Notes: generated by a model from the letters alone, not told the origin. A stretch of 64,000 nt of DNA from Catenaria anguillulae PL171 (GCA_002102555.1 MCFL01000045.1:124001-188000); one strand, 5' to 3'; positions 1 to 11,960 are shown, counted from the first letter of the stretch. Translations and numbers: made by a program.

Positions 1-887
1 GCTGGACTGTGACCTGGGACTGGCGGGTGTCTTGGAGCCGAGGCATTTGAGAGGCAGCTGGTTTGCGCGAGATGGACTCGAGCAAGTCGAGGCGATCGCG
101 CTGAAAGTTTGGATGGGCAAAGATCCAGCAGAGTCGCCAAGGCGGCGTGCGCGGGAGACTTTGCAGACGCCTTGCGGAAGCCGTACTTGTTGAGCTGGCG
201 CACAAAGGACGAAAAGTTGTTGTGGCGGAAGATGCGCGGGAGGTAGTCGCGAGCAAACGTGGTGGGGTCGCGCACAGCAAATGCCAAGCCGTCGGGGCAC
301 CAGCACACGGGACCCTGTTCCACGCGCGACTCTGACTCCTCGAGCATTCGGTACAGCTTCTTGATAAAGTCGGGGATGGACACGGTGATGGCGAGGTGCA
401 GGCGTGCGGCCGTGTTGGGTGACTGGGTGCTCAGACTGATTGGCCCTGTGGTCACGGTACCGGTACCGCCTCCGCCTCCGCCTCCCCCTCCGTGTGATCG
501 GCTGGCGTTGGTACCGGCACCGGCATTCTGTTGCTGGTTCTGTGCCTGACTTTGGTCGTGCTCGTCGTCTTGGTTATCCTCATCCTCGTCCTCGTCCTCG
601 TCTTCTTCGTTGTCGTCATCCTCGTCATTATCGGCTCCGTCTTGGTCATGGTCCAAGTCGCGATCATGACCATGTGACGAGGAGCGGCCGTCGTGCGGGT
701 TGAGGTCGCGTGAAAGTGGATGCGGGCCTGGGCGAGGGGCCGGTTGAGGGTGGTGAGGGTCATATGGGTGGTGCTGGTGCATGGTAGTGGGGGCAGGCGA
801 GGAGGTGGAAGGGGCAGACGGTGATGAAATTGCTGTTGTTGCTGCTGCTGCTGCTGCCGCCGCCGCGAGTGCCGGGTGAGCGAGCAT
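1..887 (-). CDS. HSF-type DNA-binding transcription factor, partial at window edge
   Basis: The reading frame starts with ATG at 887 ([13 protein letters not shown]), runs through an Ala tract, a Pro/His-rich stretch, a long Asp/Glu tract (about 560-640) and a Gly run, then enters a heat-shock-factor fold at about 400-125. Diagnostic pieces are [14 protein letters not shown], the W-x-P-D-G strand, and the recognition-helix segment [18 protein letters not shown] ending at 171. The wing resumes in another frame as [16 protein letters not shown] from 127, so there is a one-frame shift between 171 and 127 in the variable linker; no GT-AG intron fits. HSF-fold proteins bind nGAAn-type elements as trimers (HSF) or act in two-component or flocculation pathways (Skn7, Sfl1). 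The C-terminal half lies outside the window, so which of these it is cannot be decided. It is divergent from SIN3, with about 1.35 kb between the two starts. Confidence 0.8.
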   Translation of the reverse strand, partial: MLAHPALAAAAAAAAATTAISSPSAPSTSSPAPTTMHQHHPYDPHHPQPAPRPGPHPLSRDLNPHDGRSSSHGHDRDLDHDQDGADNDEDDDNEEDEDEDEDEDNQDDEHDQSQAQNQQQNAGAGTNASRSHGGGGGGGGGTGTVTTGPISLSTQSPNTAARLHLAITVSIPDFIKKLYRMLEESESRVEQGPVCWCPDGLAFAVRDPTTFARDYLPRIFRHNNFSSFVRQLNKYGFRKASAKSPAHAALATLLDLCPSKLSARSPRLARVHLAQTSCLSNASAPRHPPVPGHSP

Positions 888-2239
888 GGCAACAAATCGC
901 AATTGTGGAATGAAATCCTTTAGCGGATGGGATGCCGTTATTCCGGCGCAATCGGGTGGGAAACGGAAATGAAATGGGATTGGAATGCAACTTAAGAAGA
1001 ACAAACGTCCAGAACAGGGCTTGTTAAAGATTGTGTGCAACTTGGAGCCTTGAGCTTGAGCGAGCGAGTTGAGTGAATAACGAGAAGGGGACGAACCGGC
1101 GGAGGAGCAGATACAGGCGAGGTCGGGAGGTCGGGCACACAGACGAACCGAGGAGTGTCAATGGACGACAAAGGAATTGGGACTCGACGGTGCCTTACTC
1201 TGCCAAAGAAAGGGGACTGCCCCTGTATTTGAATCACGGCAAATGTTTATGATCTCAAGCGCAGGCTCGCAATCACAAAGCGCAAAGCACGAAACAGCCG
1301 TGAGATTTCCACTATGTTCCTCGAATGCACCAGTCGGCAATTGAGCGACTCAAGGTTTTCGTTGGCACTACCTATACACAGTTCGCGGACCGTATCCAAT
1401 GGCAAGCTGCGACCAACGTTCGCAGTCGAGTGGCGACGCCGCAAAACCGCCCCAAGTCAAATCGCGAGCAGCTTTTTCCAAACAGAATCCAGCTGTTCGC
1501 ACTTGGTTTTGATGATTTTGATGTGATGCAGACCCTCTTCACGTCGACTGCTGGTTTCCACCATATGCGCAATACTTGCCCTTGGCGAGCGGAAATGCCG
1601 AGTCTGTCGTTCGTTGGTGGCCCTTGTTGATCGGCTGTGTGGCGGTGTGTTGGTTGGGGGCCGAGGCGTTACAATTGTGTTCAACGACCAGGGGATCCTG
1701 TATCAGCGGTCGTTGGTTTCGGCTTATGAATGGAACATATTTCAATGTATTTACATGGGTGATGCATGTACATATGTATGTAGAATAGGGTGCAAGAAAA
1801 TGATGAGGCAGATCCCCCAGCTTGCAAACAACAAAGGCACAAAAAGACTCGAAAGGCTAGCCCCCATGCTCTCTTCGGGTGGAGAAACATCGATGGATCG
1901 GCAAGATGACGAGAGATCGACAATCGCTCGCGATTCGAGAATGGGTGAAGTCGTCCTGAACGCTTCCAGAAGTCGCGTAGAATCAGGGGCTGCCGATCAT
2001 ACACACGATCAATGCAAAGGTTCGGACAAGATGTGCACTTTGCATGTAAATACGATAAACCCATTCGTCAAACTCCATCCTTCGACATGTGGCAGCAGCA
2101 AGCGAATCGATTGCGATTGCCCGCGTTCTCGCCAACTAAGCCCAAGCGGATCAATGATCACTTTCTTTCCGCATTCTTCTCTCTCATCCCCGTCACTCGT
2201 CTCACCCGTCCATCCGCTATCCCGTCGCCAGTCTGCAAA
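888..2239. other. Divergent intergenic region between HSF-type gene and SIN3
   Basis: About 1.35 kb between two divergently transcribed genes. Open frames here (for example plus-strand 1614-2243) are short, lack family motifs and have no coding texture, so I treat the stretch as promoter and 5' leader sequence for both genes. No RNA gene or repeat was recognised. Confidence 0.5.
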
Positions 2240-5200
2240 ATGATGTCCTCCAACGCCCCAGGCCAAGGCCAAGGCCAGGGCCAGGGCCAGGGCCAGGGCC
2301 AGCAGCAAGGCCAGCAGCAGCAGGGCCAAGTGTTCGGATCATCATTGCCATCGTCCAGCTCCAGCTTGGCCAGTGCCAATACAAGCGCAGGTACCGCCGT
2401 TCCCGCGACGACAGCAACCACTGCACAAGAGAATCAAGACGGCGCGACGCCTGCCGACGCTGGGCAAGGCCACGGCCAAGGTCAGAGACCGCTCAACGTG
2501 ACGGACGCGCTCAGCTACCTGGAGGAGGTCAAGGCGCAGTTCTCGACCCAGTCGGACGTCTATGTGCGCTTCCTCGACATCATGAAGGAGTTCAAGTCGC
2601 TCGACATCTCCACCACCGACGTGATTTCGCGCGTGTCGCAGCTCTTCAAGGACCACCCGCGCCTCATCATGGGATTCAACACTTTCTTGCCCGCCGGCTT
2701 CTCCATCGAGCTCACCAACGACCCCAACCTCCCCGTCCGCGTCGTCACGCCCGACGGCCTCGTCAACTACAACTCGCAGGGCACCATCATGTCATCAACA
2801 TCCACCTCGTCCGCGGTTCCTCCTTCTGCAACCCCTGCTTCCGCGCCAGCTGCTTCACCCGGTGCACCACTGCCACTTCCAACGCTGCAAACACCAACAC
2901 AGCATCAAGCGCTCCCGTTAACCGCGCATCGCAGATCGCGCCACAGCCCATCCAGCCGTCTACCGCTCCCACAGCCTCGCACGCACTTCCGCCCGTGGCC
3001 GCCATTGCAGGTGGCACTCATGGTCATGCCCAGTCTCAGCCTTTGCGCCCGCTCCTGCCATCATCTGGGCATGGGTCTGCACCGATTCGTCCCAGCGGAC
3101 CGCCCATGGCAGCAACCCGTCCGTCTGATGCAGCTGGTCTTGCTTCCCCTCAACACTCGCACTCGCACTCGCATGCGCATTCGCCCGTTGGATACCTTCC
3201 GCCCGTCGTTGCCCCGCCGACGGCTCACCAACAACAGCCGCCCGCAACCGCGCCAGCCGGGGCTCGTCCCTTCCCGTTGCCCGTCAGTCAATTTGCTCCG
3301 CCGTCCACCGCAGCATTGCCTCATGGCCCAACCCCTCAAGGACAGGCTGCACAGCACCACCAGAGCGCTGGAATGACTGGCCAGCTTCCGCCGCCAACAA
3401 GTCAGCCGCCACCCAGCTCATCAGCGTTACCGCCTGCTGTCGCCGCCGCTGGAGTGTCAGCACCAGCGACACTTGGCAATGGCGCTGTTGATTTCGGGCA
3501 GGCGATAACTTATGTCAACAAGCTCAAGGTTGCAATGGTTTCACTTTGCCCGTCCATGACATGGCCCTCACCCTTTTTCCCCGTTTTTTTTTGTTACTGC
3601 TTATCTTGACAGAATCACTTTCACGGCCAACCCGAAGTATACCGCCAGTTCCTTGAAATCTTGACCAACTACCAAAAGGAAACACGTCCAGTTGAGGAGG
3701 TACTCATGTCTCACTCACGCTTTCGAGTTGCAACCGAATGTCTCCTCACTGCGATCTCTGTCCTTTTTTCGCAGGTCAACGCTCGTGTCCAAGACTTACT
3801 CAAAGACGCCCCTCACCTCATTGAAGAATTCAAGCAATTCCTTCCGCTCGCCGGTCCAGCCTTTGGCGCCGCGCAGGCTGCCAACCGCGCACCCTTTGGC
3901 CAAATCCCGTACACCACCTCAAATGCTGGCGCGCCAGGCGGCGCACGTCTCACCTCATCGGCGCCCGTGGCCGCTTCTGGTGCAAACCCAGCCTCACACG
4001 CCCAGCGTCAAACCACGCCCTCGTCGCTCCCGCCCATGGGCGACCACTTTCCCGATGGCAGCCGCGGGCCGCGCCCGCAGTCTGGGTACCCTGGGCAACA
4101 GCAGCAGCATCAACAGCATCCACACCCTTCTGCAGTTGGTGCACCACCAGGATCAATGGACACCAACGGTTCTGGGTCCAAGAAACGCAAGGCTGAAGCA
4201 AGCTCCCGCGGATCGGCCAGCACGAAAAAGAAGCGCGAAGGGTCACAAGGTCTGGCGGTTCCCACGGGTGGCATGCTGCCCGGCCCACAAACGCTGTCTG
4301 GCAGATTGGTTTCTCCCTGCGACGAGATGGAGCTGTTTGACAAGATCAAGAAGCGCATAGGATCGCCTGTCATTTACGCTGAGCTGCTCAAGGTCATGAA
4401 TTGTACTCGCAAGGCGCGCTCACACGCGACCAGTTTATGGACCGCGTGGACCCGTTCTTGGCACAGCGCGCACCAGACTTGTATGGGCAGTTTCGTCTCA
4501 TGCTGGGTTTGATTGAAGGGCCCGATGGTTCAGTGCAGCCCGCACCTACCCCCAATGCCAACTCCATCTTGCACGCGTCCCCGCACCCGCCGCTCGTGCT
4601 TCGTCCAGAAATTGCGCACATGGACCCTGCGCTCACGCCGATTGACGGGACAACCATCATGAACCTCAAGGGAAACCAGCATACGGAATCAGACAACCCT
4701 GGCCCGTCGTACCGGCGGATTCGCAAAAACGTGCCCATGGGCACGTGCTCTGGCCGCGACGCTCTTTGCCGGTCTGTTCTCAATGACGAGTACATTTCAC
4801 ACCCGCCGCAGCACTCGGACACGAACCCAGAGGACAATGGCGGAACGGCGCGCCGTAACCCGTACGAGGACGCGTTTTGCAAGACCGAAGAGGACAGGTA
4901 TGAGTTTGACATGTATGTCGAGGCGATTCAAAGCAGCATCCGCTTGCTTGAGCCAATCCACCAGCTGGTGCAGTCGATGCGCGAAGAAGAGCGCGCCAAA
5001 TTCACCTTGCCAAAGGGGCTCGGGTCGCGGCATCCGACCGTGCTCGAGAAGGTGGTCAAGAAGTTGTACGCTGAAGGCGCGGCCACAGTCATGGAGGCCC
5101 TGCACACGTCGCCCGGTGCGGCCGTTGGGCTTGTATTGCGCCGCCTCAAGCAAAAGGACGAAGAGTGGCGCCGACTCAAGCGCGAGTTTTCAAAGGTGTG

Positions 5201-6836
5201 GCGCGAGGCCGACGCAAAGAATTTTTACAAGAGCTTGGATTTCCAGGGCGTGGCCATGAAGGAGAGCGCGCGCAAATTTCAGACAAAGTCGCTGTTGTCG
5301 GAGATTGAGACCACGTACAATGAGCGCAAGGACAAGCGCGCAAGGGGCACACCCACGGCGCAACATGACATGGAGCTGCGGTTTGCCGACAAGGAGGTTG
5401 TTGTGGACGTGTTTGAGTTGCTTGCCGGTCTCAACGAGGCAAGTGTCCAGTTTATCAAGTTGCGCCCGTTTTTGGAGGCACTCATGTTTGGTGACCTAGC
5501 CGATTCTTCCATGGCGACAAGTGTGTCGGGTGGAGCCGCCACAGGTGGCGGTGCGTTGCGCCGGCGGTCATCGCGCAAGCACATCAAGCCCACCTCGTCC
5601 GTGACGTGTTTCGGCAACAACAACATTTACCTCGTGTTGCGCCTGATCCACTCCATCTACACGCGCCTCGAGTCGCTCAAGTCGCGCGCCGCCGACATGT
5701 CGCGCAACAGGCATCTTGTCCGATCCATTAACCCGGTCGCCATTGACTTGGGCCTCGCAGATGCGCCGGCACACGAGCAGCATCACAAGCATCCGCTCGA
5801 GTACTATCCATGGACGTTGGGCATGTTGCGTTCGCTGCTGACGGGCGATTTGGATGCGGCACGGTTCGAGGAGGATGTGCGTGGGCTGTATGGTACGTGG
5901 GCACATCATGCGCTGTTTTTGGACAAGATGGTGCAGAATGCGCTCAAGGTGGTCAAGGATACCATGACGGACAAGCAGACACTCGAGTTGATCAAGCTGT
6001 TTTCGCCCACGGCCACCTCGGCCAACCCATCCTTGTCGTCGGGCGTCAATCGCCAGCACACGGAGATGCACATGCGGCTCAAGGCGGAGGAGGTGCTGGG
6101 CGATGTGAGCAATGGCAACGATCACCTGTTCCGGTTCGTGCTGCACTTTACGCCACCGCACATGCCAGGTGCCGGGCTGCCCACGGGCAATGGGTCCGGG
6201 TCGCCTGCTCTTGGTGCCAACCTCGGCGGCATCAGCGCGGCCGCACTGCAACTGGTTGGTTCGGGTCCACGGTCAATCACGGTGCAAATGCTCGGCGCGC
6301 AAGATTTCATCAACGGAGATGAGGAAAAGTGGACAGAATACGTGGAGCAGTACACCACGTCCGTGTCGGCCGACCCAATGGCCGAGCAGTACCAGCAAGC
6401 CGCGGCACAGGCCACGGCGGCCAACGTTGCGGCCAAGGTCCCGTTTTTGCCGCGCGCAATTCGCAAGGTGGCACAGGTTGTGCAGGCGCACAACAAGGAC
6501 AAGCCCGACCGGGTGTTGGCGCACGACGGGTTGCAGCTCAAGATTTGCATCAACACGTATCGCTTGTTCTTTATTGCCTTGACCGAGGACTCGTTTGCGC
6601 GCATCACGGCACCGGCCGTTTCGGCTGCAAGTGCCATGGAAAACGACGAGCAGAAGCGTGTCGCCAGACAGACCAAGTTTGTTGAGTGGTTGAATGGGCC
6701 ACAGGGATGGAACCGGGATGCCACGGGTGACGTTGAGGAGGTGGCCCACCGGAGGGTGGCAGAGGCGAGAAAGTGGTTGGAGGGCGGCGGAGACAAGAAG
6801 GCGGCGGGCGAGTCCTCCGACGCCATGCAGTTGTGA
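2240..6836 (+). CDS. SIN3: SIN3 transcriptional corepressor scaffold
   Basis: SIN3 scaffolds the Rpd3/HDAC histone deacetylase complex in the nucleus. ATG at 2240 ([13 protein letters not shown]) opens into a Gly-Gln repeat. PAH1 is at about 2487-2710 ([14 protein letters not shown] ... FNTFLPAGF). PAH2 is split by two clear introns, 3529-3612 and 3700-3774 (AITYVNKLK / [14 protein letters not shown] / [15 protein letters not shown]). PAH3 is at about 4320-4510. The HDAC-interaction region begins near 4700 ([20 protein letters not shown]) and continues through [18 protein letters not shown] and [14 protein letters not shown], followed by the Sin3 C-terminal region to TGA at 6836. Two frame changes occur: near 2862-2902 (a 41-nt GT-AG segment would restore frame, otherwise an indel) and at about 4397 within PAH3, where one extra T in AATTG restores the frame. 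Total about 1490 residues, typical for the family. Confidence 0.95.
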
Positions 6837-7272
6837 GAAAAGGAGAATGAGTCGCTATCGTCAACGTTTGTGTTCAGCTGCGGCTCGAATCGAAAGTCCC
6901 TTTTTGCAGTTTTTCCAACGTGTGTTTTCGCACTTTGGTTGTTTGTCTTTGACTGTTCTGTGTTAAAATTGATCGAGTACGAACGAAGTGAAAGGCGAGG
7001 TGTAAATCCATTGAATTCGCACTCTCGACGGCTGACTCCCGACTCCAAACTTCAAACTTTCAACTCCAAACCCGCATTCGCATTCGCTCGGCTCTACTTT
7101 TTCCTCGCCACGTGCACGGGCCGAACGCAGCGGCAGTCGTGACTGAGCGCGTCCTCGTCGCACGCACACAACATAAACGGCCAACCAACCTCGCTCTTGG
7201 CTCACGGCTCATTGCTCTCGGCTCTCTTCACCGCGAGCCCGTTGTTTATCGTCACAATCCAACACCAACACC
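6837..7272. other. Intergenic region, SIN3 3' end to next gene
   Basis: 436 bases holding the SIN3 3' UTR and the upstream region of the gene starting at 7273. No further feature is seen. Confidence 0.5.
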
Positions 7273-8736
7273 ATGGCCACCATGAATGTTTCCGCTGGGG
7301 CTGCCCTCCGTCCCCGTACCCCTCACGCTCTGTCACACTCCACCTTGGCCCAGCCGCTACCCAGACTTGCCCGCCTCAACTCGACCACGCCCAGTTCAAC
7401 CGGCCATGCTCCACATCACCAGCAGCACCAGCAACCGCCGCCGAACGCCAACAAGCGCACAGACTCTGGTGTCGCGTCCCAGTGCTCGGATCATCATGAC
7501 TATGCCCATTCGGCGTCCATCATGAGCTTCAGCAATAGCTTCAACGGCGTACACGCCACTGGCAACCCAAGTGCTCCGTCCCGTCACGCCAGCAGCCACT
7601 TGCACCAAGGTGGGAACAACAAGCGTTACGCGATCGGTACCAGCTCTGGCTCCACTTCGACTGCCAAACCCCAACATTCCCACTTTCCTTTCGCCGCCGA
7701 CTACCAACCGCAACACCGCGACCACGCCGCGGACATGTCCTTTCTTGTCCACCCAGCCGACATGACGCTCTCCTCGATCCAACTCCCGAATCACAACTCC
7801 AACACCGCCGGCAACTCGGGCACCAATAACAACCACAACCACAACTATGGTGGGCCAACCACCAACGGCACCATCCACCGCTCTCTCACGCCCGCTTTCG
7901 TCTCCTCGCGCGCCCCCGGCCAACACACATCCGGTTCCCTCTTGACTCCCATGCCTGTCATGCCCAATCTCGATGATGTGTGGAGCACCGTCTCCATGAT
8001 TCAGTCCGAGATTCTCGACGACGACGGCGATTTGGAACACGTCCAGTTTGGTGCGGGAGGGACTGGTGGAAACGGCGAGAATGGTGGCTTGCTGCCGCCG
8101 TCTTCGTCGTACGTGGTGAGTGTCGCGCACGAGGTGCTTGTGAGGCCAGAGGAGACATCCATGGAAATGTGTTTTGCTGATTTGGGTCGCCATGTACACC
8201 CGACGTTGTCGCTGTTGTGTGCCGAGTTGGATTCAATGAGCTCACTTAGACCCTAAGTACACGCTTCGACAATAGGTTTCGCGCCTCGTGAAAATGCAGG
8301 ACCTCATTCTTGCCCTTCTCGAGTACAATGCAAGCAAAGGCCGCACCGCCGCCGATGCATCCCCGCTTGCCATCGAAAGTATTGCTGACAAGCTTCTTGC
8401 CGTGATCAACGAAATCCTGTTAGTACCTGCTTCTCTATACTCGGATTTTCTCGTCCTCGCCCAACCAATCTCACACAGGCACTGCCCTGTATGCACAGGT
8501 ACACGACTCGCCCACAATCTGCGACACGGGTCAGGTACATGCGCGCCGAGCTGGCAACCGACCGCCCGTTTGCCGTGTTTGCCATGTTTGCCAAGCTTGC
8601 CGACAAGTTTGACGACCAGCGCATGTCCGTGTTGCTGGCCAAGCTGCCGTTTTCGTTGGCGGAATGGGTCCAGTTGAGGAACCAGGTCGTTGTAATCACC
8701 GAGCGGGTCAGGTGCGCCCAAGAGATTCACTTGTGA
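7273..8736 (+). CDS. Unknown protein, His/Ser/Asn-rich N-terminus and helical C-terminus
   Basis: ATG at 7273 in a good context (ACCATGGCCACC). Three exons are proposed: 7273-8193, 8276-8418 and 8499-8736, with introns of 82 and 80 nt (donors GTACAC and GTTAGT, acceptors ATAG and ACAG). This joins frames cleanly into 433 residues. A stronger-looking GTGAGT donor at 8116 is an in-phase alternative that would shorten exon 1. The first 230 residues are low complexity (His-Gln, Asn-His and Ser tracts). After LDDVWSTVSMIQSEILDDDG the protein becomes ordered and helical, with VKMQDLILALLEYNASKG in exon 2 and LADKFDDQRMSVLLAKLPF in exon 3, and it ends CAQEIHL. I do not recognise the family. The conserved-looking, amphipathic C-terminal 110 residues are the part most likely to carry function. 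Confidence 0.65.
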
Positions 8737-8978
8737 GAGGACCAATGGTGAAAGCGGTTGTAAGGGTGCGATTGGCAAGAGTGTGGTGGTTGTCCTGTAC
8801 TGTTCTTGTTGTTTTTGGCCGACTGTGTGGATGTGATTGACTTGGATGTGGGAACATATAAACCGCCATCACGATGAGAGACGAAAAGTGCGATTGTGTA
8901 CATTGCGTGGGTGCATGGTGGAATCTATGTGCAAGCACGAAAACTGAAAGTACATGGTGTAGGATGGTGGCAAGTTGT

Positions 8979-9572
8979 CTACATGATGGTACAGTCGTCC
9001 TTGGACTTTGATTTCGACTTGTCCTTCTTCCCGGCGCTCGATTTACCTGTCTTGGACGACAACGACCCTGAACATGCGGCTCCATTCGCATTCCCCGACA
9101 GCGAAAGCGACGCAAACTTTGCACTCACCTTCCCCACAAACTCCTGAGTGGCAGTCGGCGGCGGTGGCGGATTGCACTCATGGTCCCTCTCGAGCCGATG
9201 CTTCAAGCAAAACGTCAAGTGGCACGCCTTGCACTGCACGGGGACCATTGTCTTTGCGGCGCACGCTCGGTAGCAGCACTTTTTCGAGGGCGGCGCCCTA
9301 CTAGCATTTGACGCCGTCACGGGACAGCCCGCGGCAATGTGCTGGTCGACGCGCAGGTTTGGGTCGTCGCCCTGCCGGATGGGAACCACTTGGTTGCACA
9401 GCGGGCACGAGGGCACGGTGCGGTCCGAGGGCGGGTTGCTGCACTCGTGGTCGGCGTGCCTCCAGTGGTCGTGGCAATAGACGGCTTTACATCCAGGGCA
9501 GGTGTATGGAAGGAAATCGTTGAGGTTGCAGGTCTTGACCGAGCAGTGCTTGCCGATGTGCGGGAGTTCCAT
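8979..9572 (-). CDS. AN1-type zinc finger protein (ZFAND2-like) with CaaX box
   Basis: A 197-residue intact frame from ATG at 9572. Two AN1-type zinc fingers are visible: residues about 8-45 (HCSVKTCNLNDFLPYTC ... YCHDHWRHADHEC) and about 98-135 (KKCCYRACAAKT ... FCLKHRLERDHEC), separated by a CPLCNQVVP segment with a probable further C/H pair. This is the layout of the ZFAND2/AIRAP family, which couples ubiquitinated or arsenite-damaged proteins to the proteasome and Cdc48/p97. The C-terminus is a Lys/Ser polybasic tail (KKDKSKSKSKDD) followed by CTIM, a CaaX box with Met last, predicting farnesylation and membrane attachment, as in animal ZFAND2B (AIRAPL), which is also prenylated. A ubiquitin-interacting motif was not obvious. 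Confidence 0.88.
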   Translation of the reverse strand: MELPHIGKHCSVKTCNLNDFLPYTCPGCKAVYCHDHWRHADHECSNPPSDRTVPSCPLCNQVVPIRQGDDPNLRVDQHIAAGCPVTASNASRAPPSKKCCYRACAAKTMVPVQCKACHLTFCLKHRLERDHECNPPPPPTATQEFVGKVSAKFASLSLSGNANGAACSGSLSSKTGKSSAGKKDKSKSKSKDDCTIM

Positions 9573-9647
9573 GGTCGGTTTGTGTATTGCAGTGGGTTAA
9601 TTGAAGTGTATCTTTACATTGAAAAGTCTGGCGACTTGGGAGTAATC

Positions 9648-9681
<34 letters not shown>

Positions 9682-10272
9682 TTTTGTTCGCCACTCCAGC
9701 CTTTCCTCACGAAAGCCGACGTCGTCGAGCGCCCATTCCAACGCAATGTCCCCACCCCCTAGCTCGCTGCCTTTCGGATTGCGAGACGAACCTGTTTACT
9801 TGGCTGTACACCACCAGTTCTCTGGGCTCAATGTTTGTCCAGACTCAAATGTGGCCATGTACGCATGCTCTTCATCCTTTGCGTCCCCAGCATCGTGATC
9901 CTCAATCCAACCAGCATGTTTCGCCTCTTCCATACTCAGAATACAACCGTATATGGGCATTCGAATTGAAGGGTGTCTGTGTTTATCACTATCGATCTTA
10001 AATTGACGGCCCCGTTGGCGAGACTGTCATAGGTACAAATCTCATGTTGTCTCGCCAAACGTTGGTGTTCGCACTTACAGTCGCGCTTTCACAAGCAGCC
10101 GATCCAATAGCACATGTCTCGCCTGCAGCAGAAAATACTCTTCAGGACATGATGAACTACCGCTAGAGTACATGTAACCAATAGCATTTCAGCCCAAAGC
10201 AACTCAGCCCATACGAATAAACGGCACCAAGACAATCGCAAATCCCAAGTCGACTTCGTCCTCCTTGTCTCC
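9573..10272. other. Divergent intergenic region with TA tract
   Basis: About 700 bases between the divergent starts at 9572 (-) and 10273 (+). Apart from the TA microsatellite nothing structured is seen; this should hold both promoters. Confidence 0.5.
9649..9681. repeat. (TA)n microsatellite
   Basis: An uninterrupted alternating TA tract of about 30 bases just upstream of the AN1 zinc finger gene start, within its 5' region. Confidence 0.9.
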
Positions 10273-11960
10273 ATGGACGCAAGTGCATCTGCACCTGACC
10301 CAATGGATATGGACGAAAATGCCATCATAAATGGTATCTGTGATGGTGATAACCCAGAGCCCAAGCCCGCGCATGCCATTCTTGATGCCACATCAGGCGC
10401 TGCATCGAATGCGAAAAAGTATGCGTCCAACCCCAACCTGCTCTCGTCGGGCTCAAACTCTTCATCCGACATACTGCCATTGTCAAGAGAGGGCTCATTC
10501 GGGTCCAGATCCAGTAACAGCTCGGGTTCTTTCCAGCGTATCAATGACGCAGACGACCAGCGCGACCCGAAATCGGACGATGACTTGGTCGTCATGGAGC
10601 CGAGCAGCAAAAGCATGGACACACTCAATATTGGGTCGCGCCGCATGAGTCGGATCGCGCAACTGCAAGGAGGCAGCGAGGCAACAACATCAACGGATCC
10701 AGCATCGTCAATCTCACCGCCATCGACACTCACCCGTGGGTTGTCTCGATCTACTGCCTCGTTGGCCCCCGTCCGCCCACCCTCAGGAGTTCCTCGCCGT
10801 CCTTCCAAGGCCTTTTCGCGAGACCCTACGCTGGGTTCTGCCGCAGCGAGTGGGCTACGTCGACAATCAGCAATGCCTGGCGACAGCTCTCGGGTTCCTC
10901 CGCAAACCTCTTCTCAACTGGGCGGGAGTCGGTCCAACTTGCTCGGAAGCAAATCCAATCTGAGCGGGAGCACCGGAAATCTTCTCGACAGCAGATCCAA
11001 GCGTACTGGCAGTTCAGGTAACTTACGACGAGGATCTCGCACAACAGCTAATGCCGCAGGACTAGGGACTCGGTCAAGCAACGCGGCAGCTGCAGAGGAG
11101 GCAGTTGTTGAGATTGATGCGGCGCTCCACAATGCCGAGCGCAATATTCGAGCATCGACGCTGACCAAGACAACCTTGCCGTCGATTGGCGGTAGGGGTG
11201 GAGTGATTGCAACCAGGGGTATGTTTCAGTATAGGCATTGGTGCTCTTGCGTTGGTCAAGATGTAAGATAACCGGCTCGCCGTATGCTCTCAGAATCGTC
11301 GGTTGTATCGAACCCAGGCTCCAAGAAATCGTCCACAGAGGATTTGGAAAGTGGAAACCCCAAAGGTCGCGAGGCGTCCATGCGCTTATCCAACCCAGTG
11401 TGCGTTCCCATTCCTCACACCCAATATCGCCCGTCTCTGACATTCTCCTGTCCGTGACTTGCAGTAATTTCACGGAATCGTTCCGTACCCGAATCGACGC
11501 AGTCAATAAACGCAAAATGACCATGATCAGGGAACAACTGGCATCCATGGACCCAAAAGCGGATGCCACGGCCATTTCCCAACCGCTCTCGGACAATGCC
11601 GCCGCAGTGACCGCCCGTCTGTACCAGCCAACGACAGCCAAACCGTCTCCACACACCAACCCACCTCCAAAGCGGCCACCAGGAGACCCGCCGTCTGCCA
11701 GCACATCACGTCGCCCCGTTCCGCCGCTCGTCAAGGCAAAGACCAGTTCGGGCGGCATGGACTTTTTCGATGCGTTTGCTAAAGGCGCGTCGTCCGTTGA
11801 GGAATTGCGTGGCCGTCAGCCGCTCAAGGGCGGCAATGATGGCAAGGTCGTTGCGGCGGGGACGGCTGGGGTCGTGGGTGACATGCCGTTGAGGGACGGA
11901 ACGTTGAAGCAGATTCACACGTACTCGGTTGGAAATTTGACCATCATCAAGAGCGATTAA
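10273..11960 (+). CDS. Unknown Ser-rich protein with GSxSNL repeats
   Basis: ATG at 10273 (MDASASAPDPMDMDEN). Three exons: 10273-11218, 11294-11399 and 11465-11960, with introns of 75 nt (GTATGT ... TCAG) and 65 nt (GTGCGT ... GCAG). Both junctions restore frame exactly, giving 515 residues. The body is Ser/Arg/Gly-rich and includes a short imperfect repeat around 10920-11030 (GSRSNLLGSKSNLSGSTGNL). Ordered segments are an acidic-helical patch AEEAVVEIDAALHNAERNI, a charged helix in exon 3 (SFRTRIDAVNKRKMTMIREQ) and a C-terminal block ending IHTYSVGNLTIIKSD. Serine-rich repeats of this kind suggest a phosphorylated cytoskeletal or cell-cycle protein, but that is only composition. I do not recognise the family. 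Confidence 0.7.

Noticed and set aside
1614-2243. 209-codon plus-strand frame upstream of SIN3
   Set aside because: Ends within the SIN3 start region, lacks ordered protein features and sits in the divergent promoter.
2262-2330. CRISPR-like or satellite repeat (GGCCAG units)
   Set aside because: It is an in-frame Gly-Gln coding repeat at the SIN3 N-terminus in a eukaryotic genome.
4390-4400. Programmed ribosomal frameshifting in SIN3 and zuotin
   Set aside because: No slippery heptamer with downstream structure is apparent and the same one-base defect recurs in many unrelated genes, so a sequencing cause is simpler.
6122-7048. 308-codon minus-strand frame opposite the SIN3 3' end
   Set aside because: Antisense shadow of SIN3 with no family motif; SIN3 on the plus strand is strongly supported.
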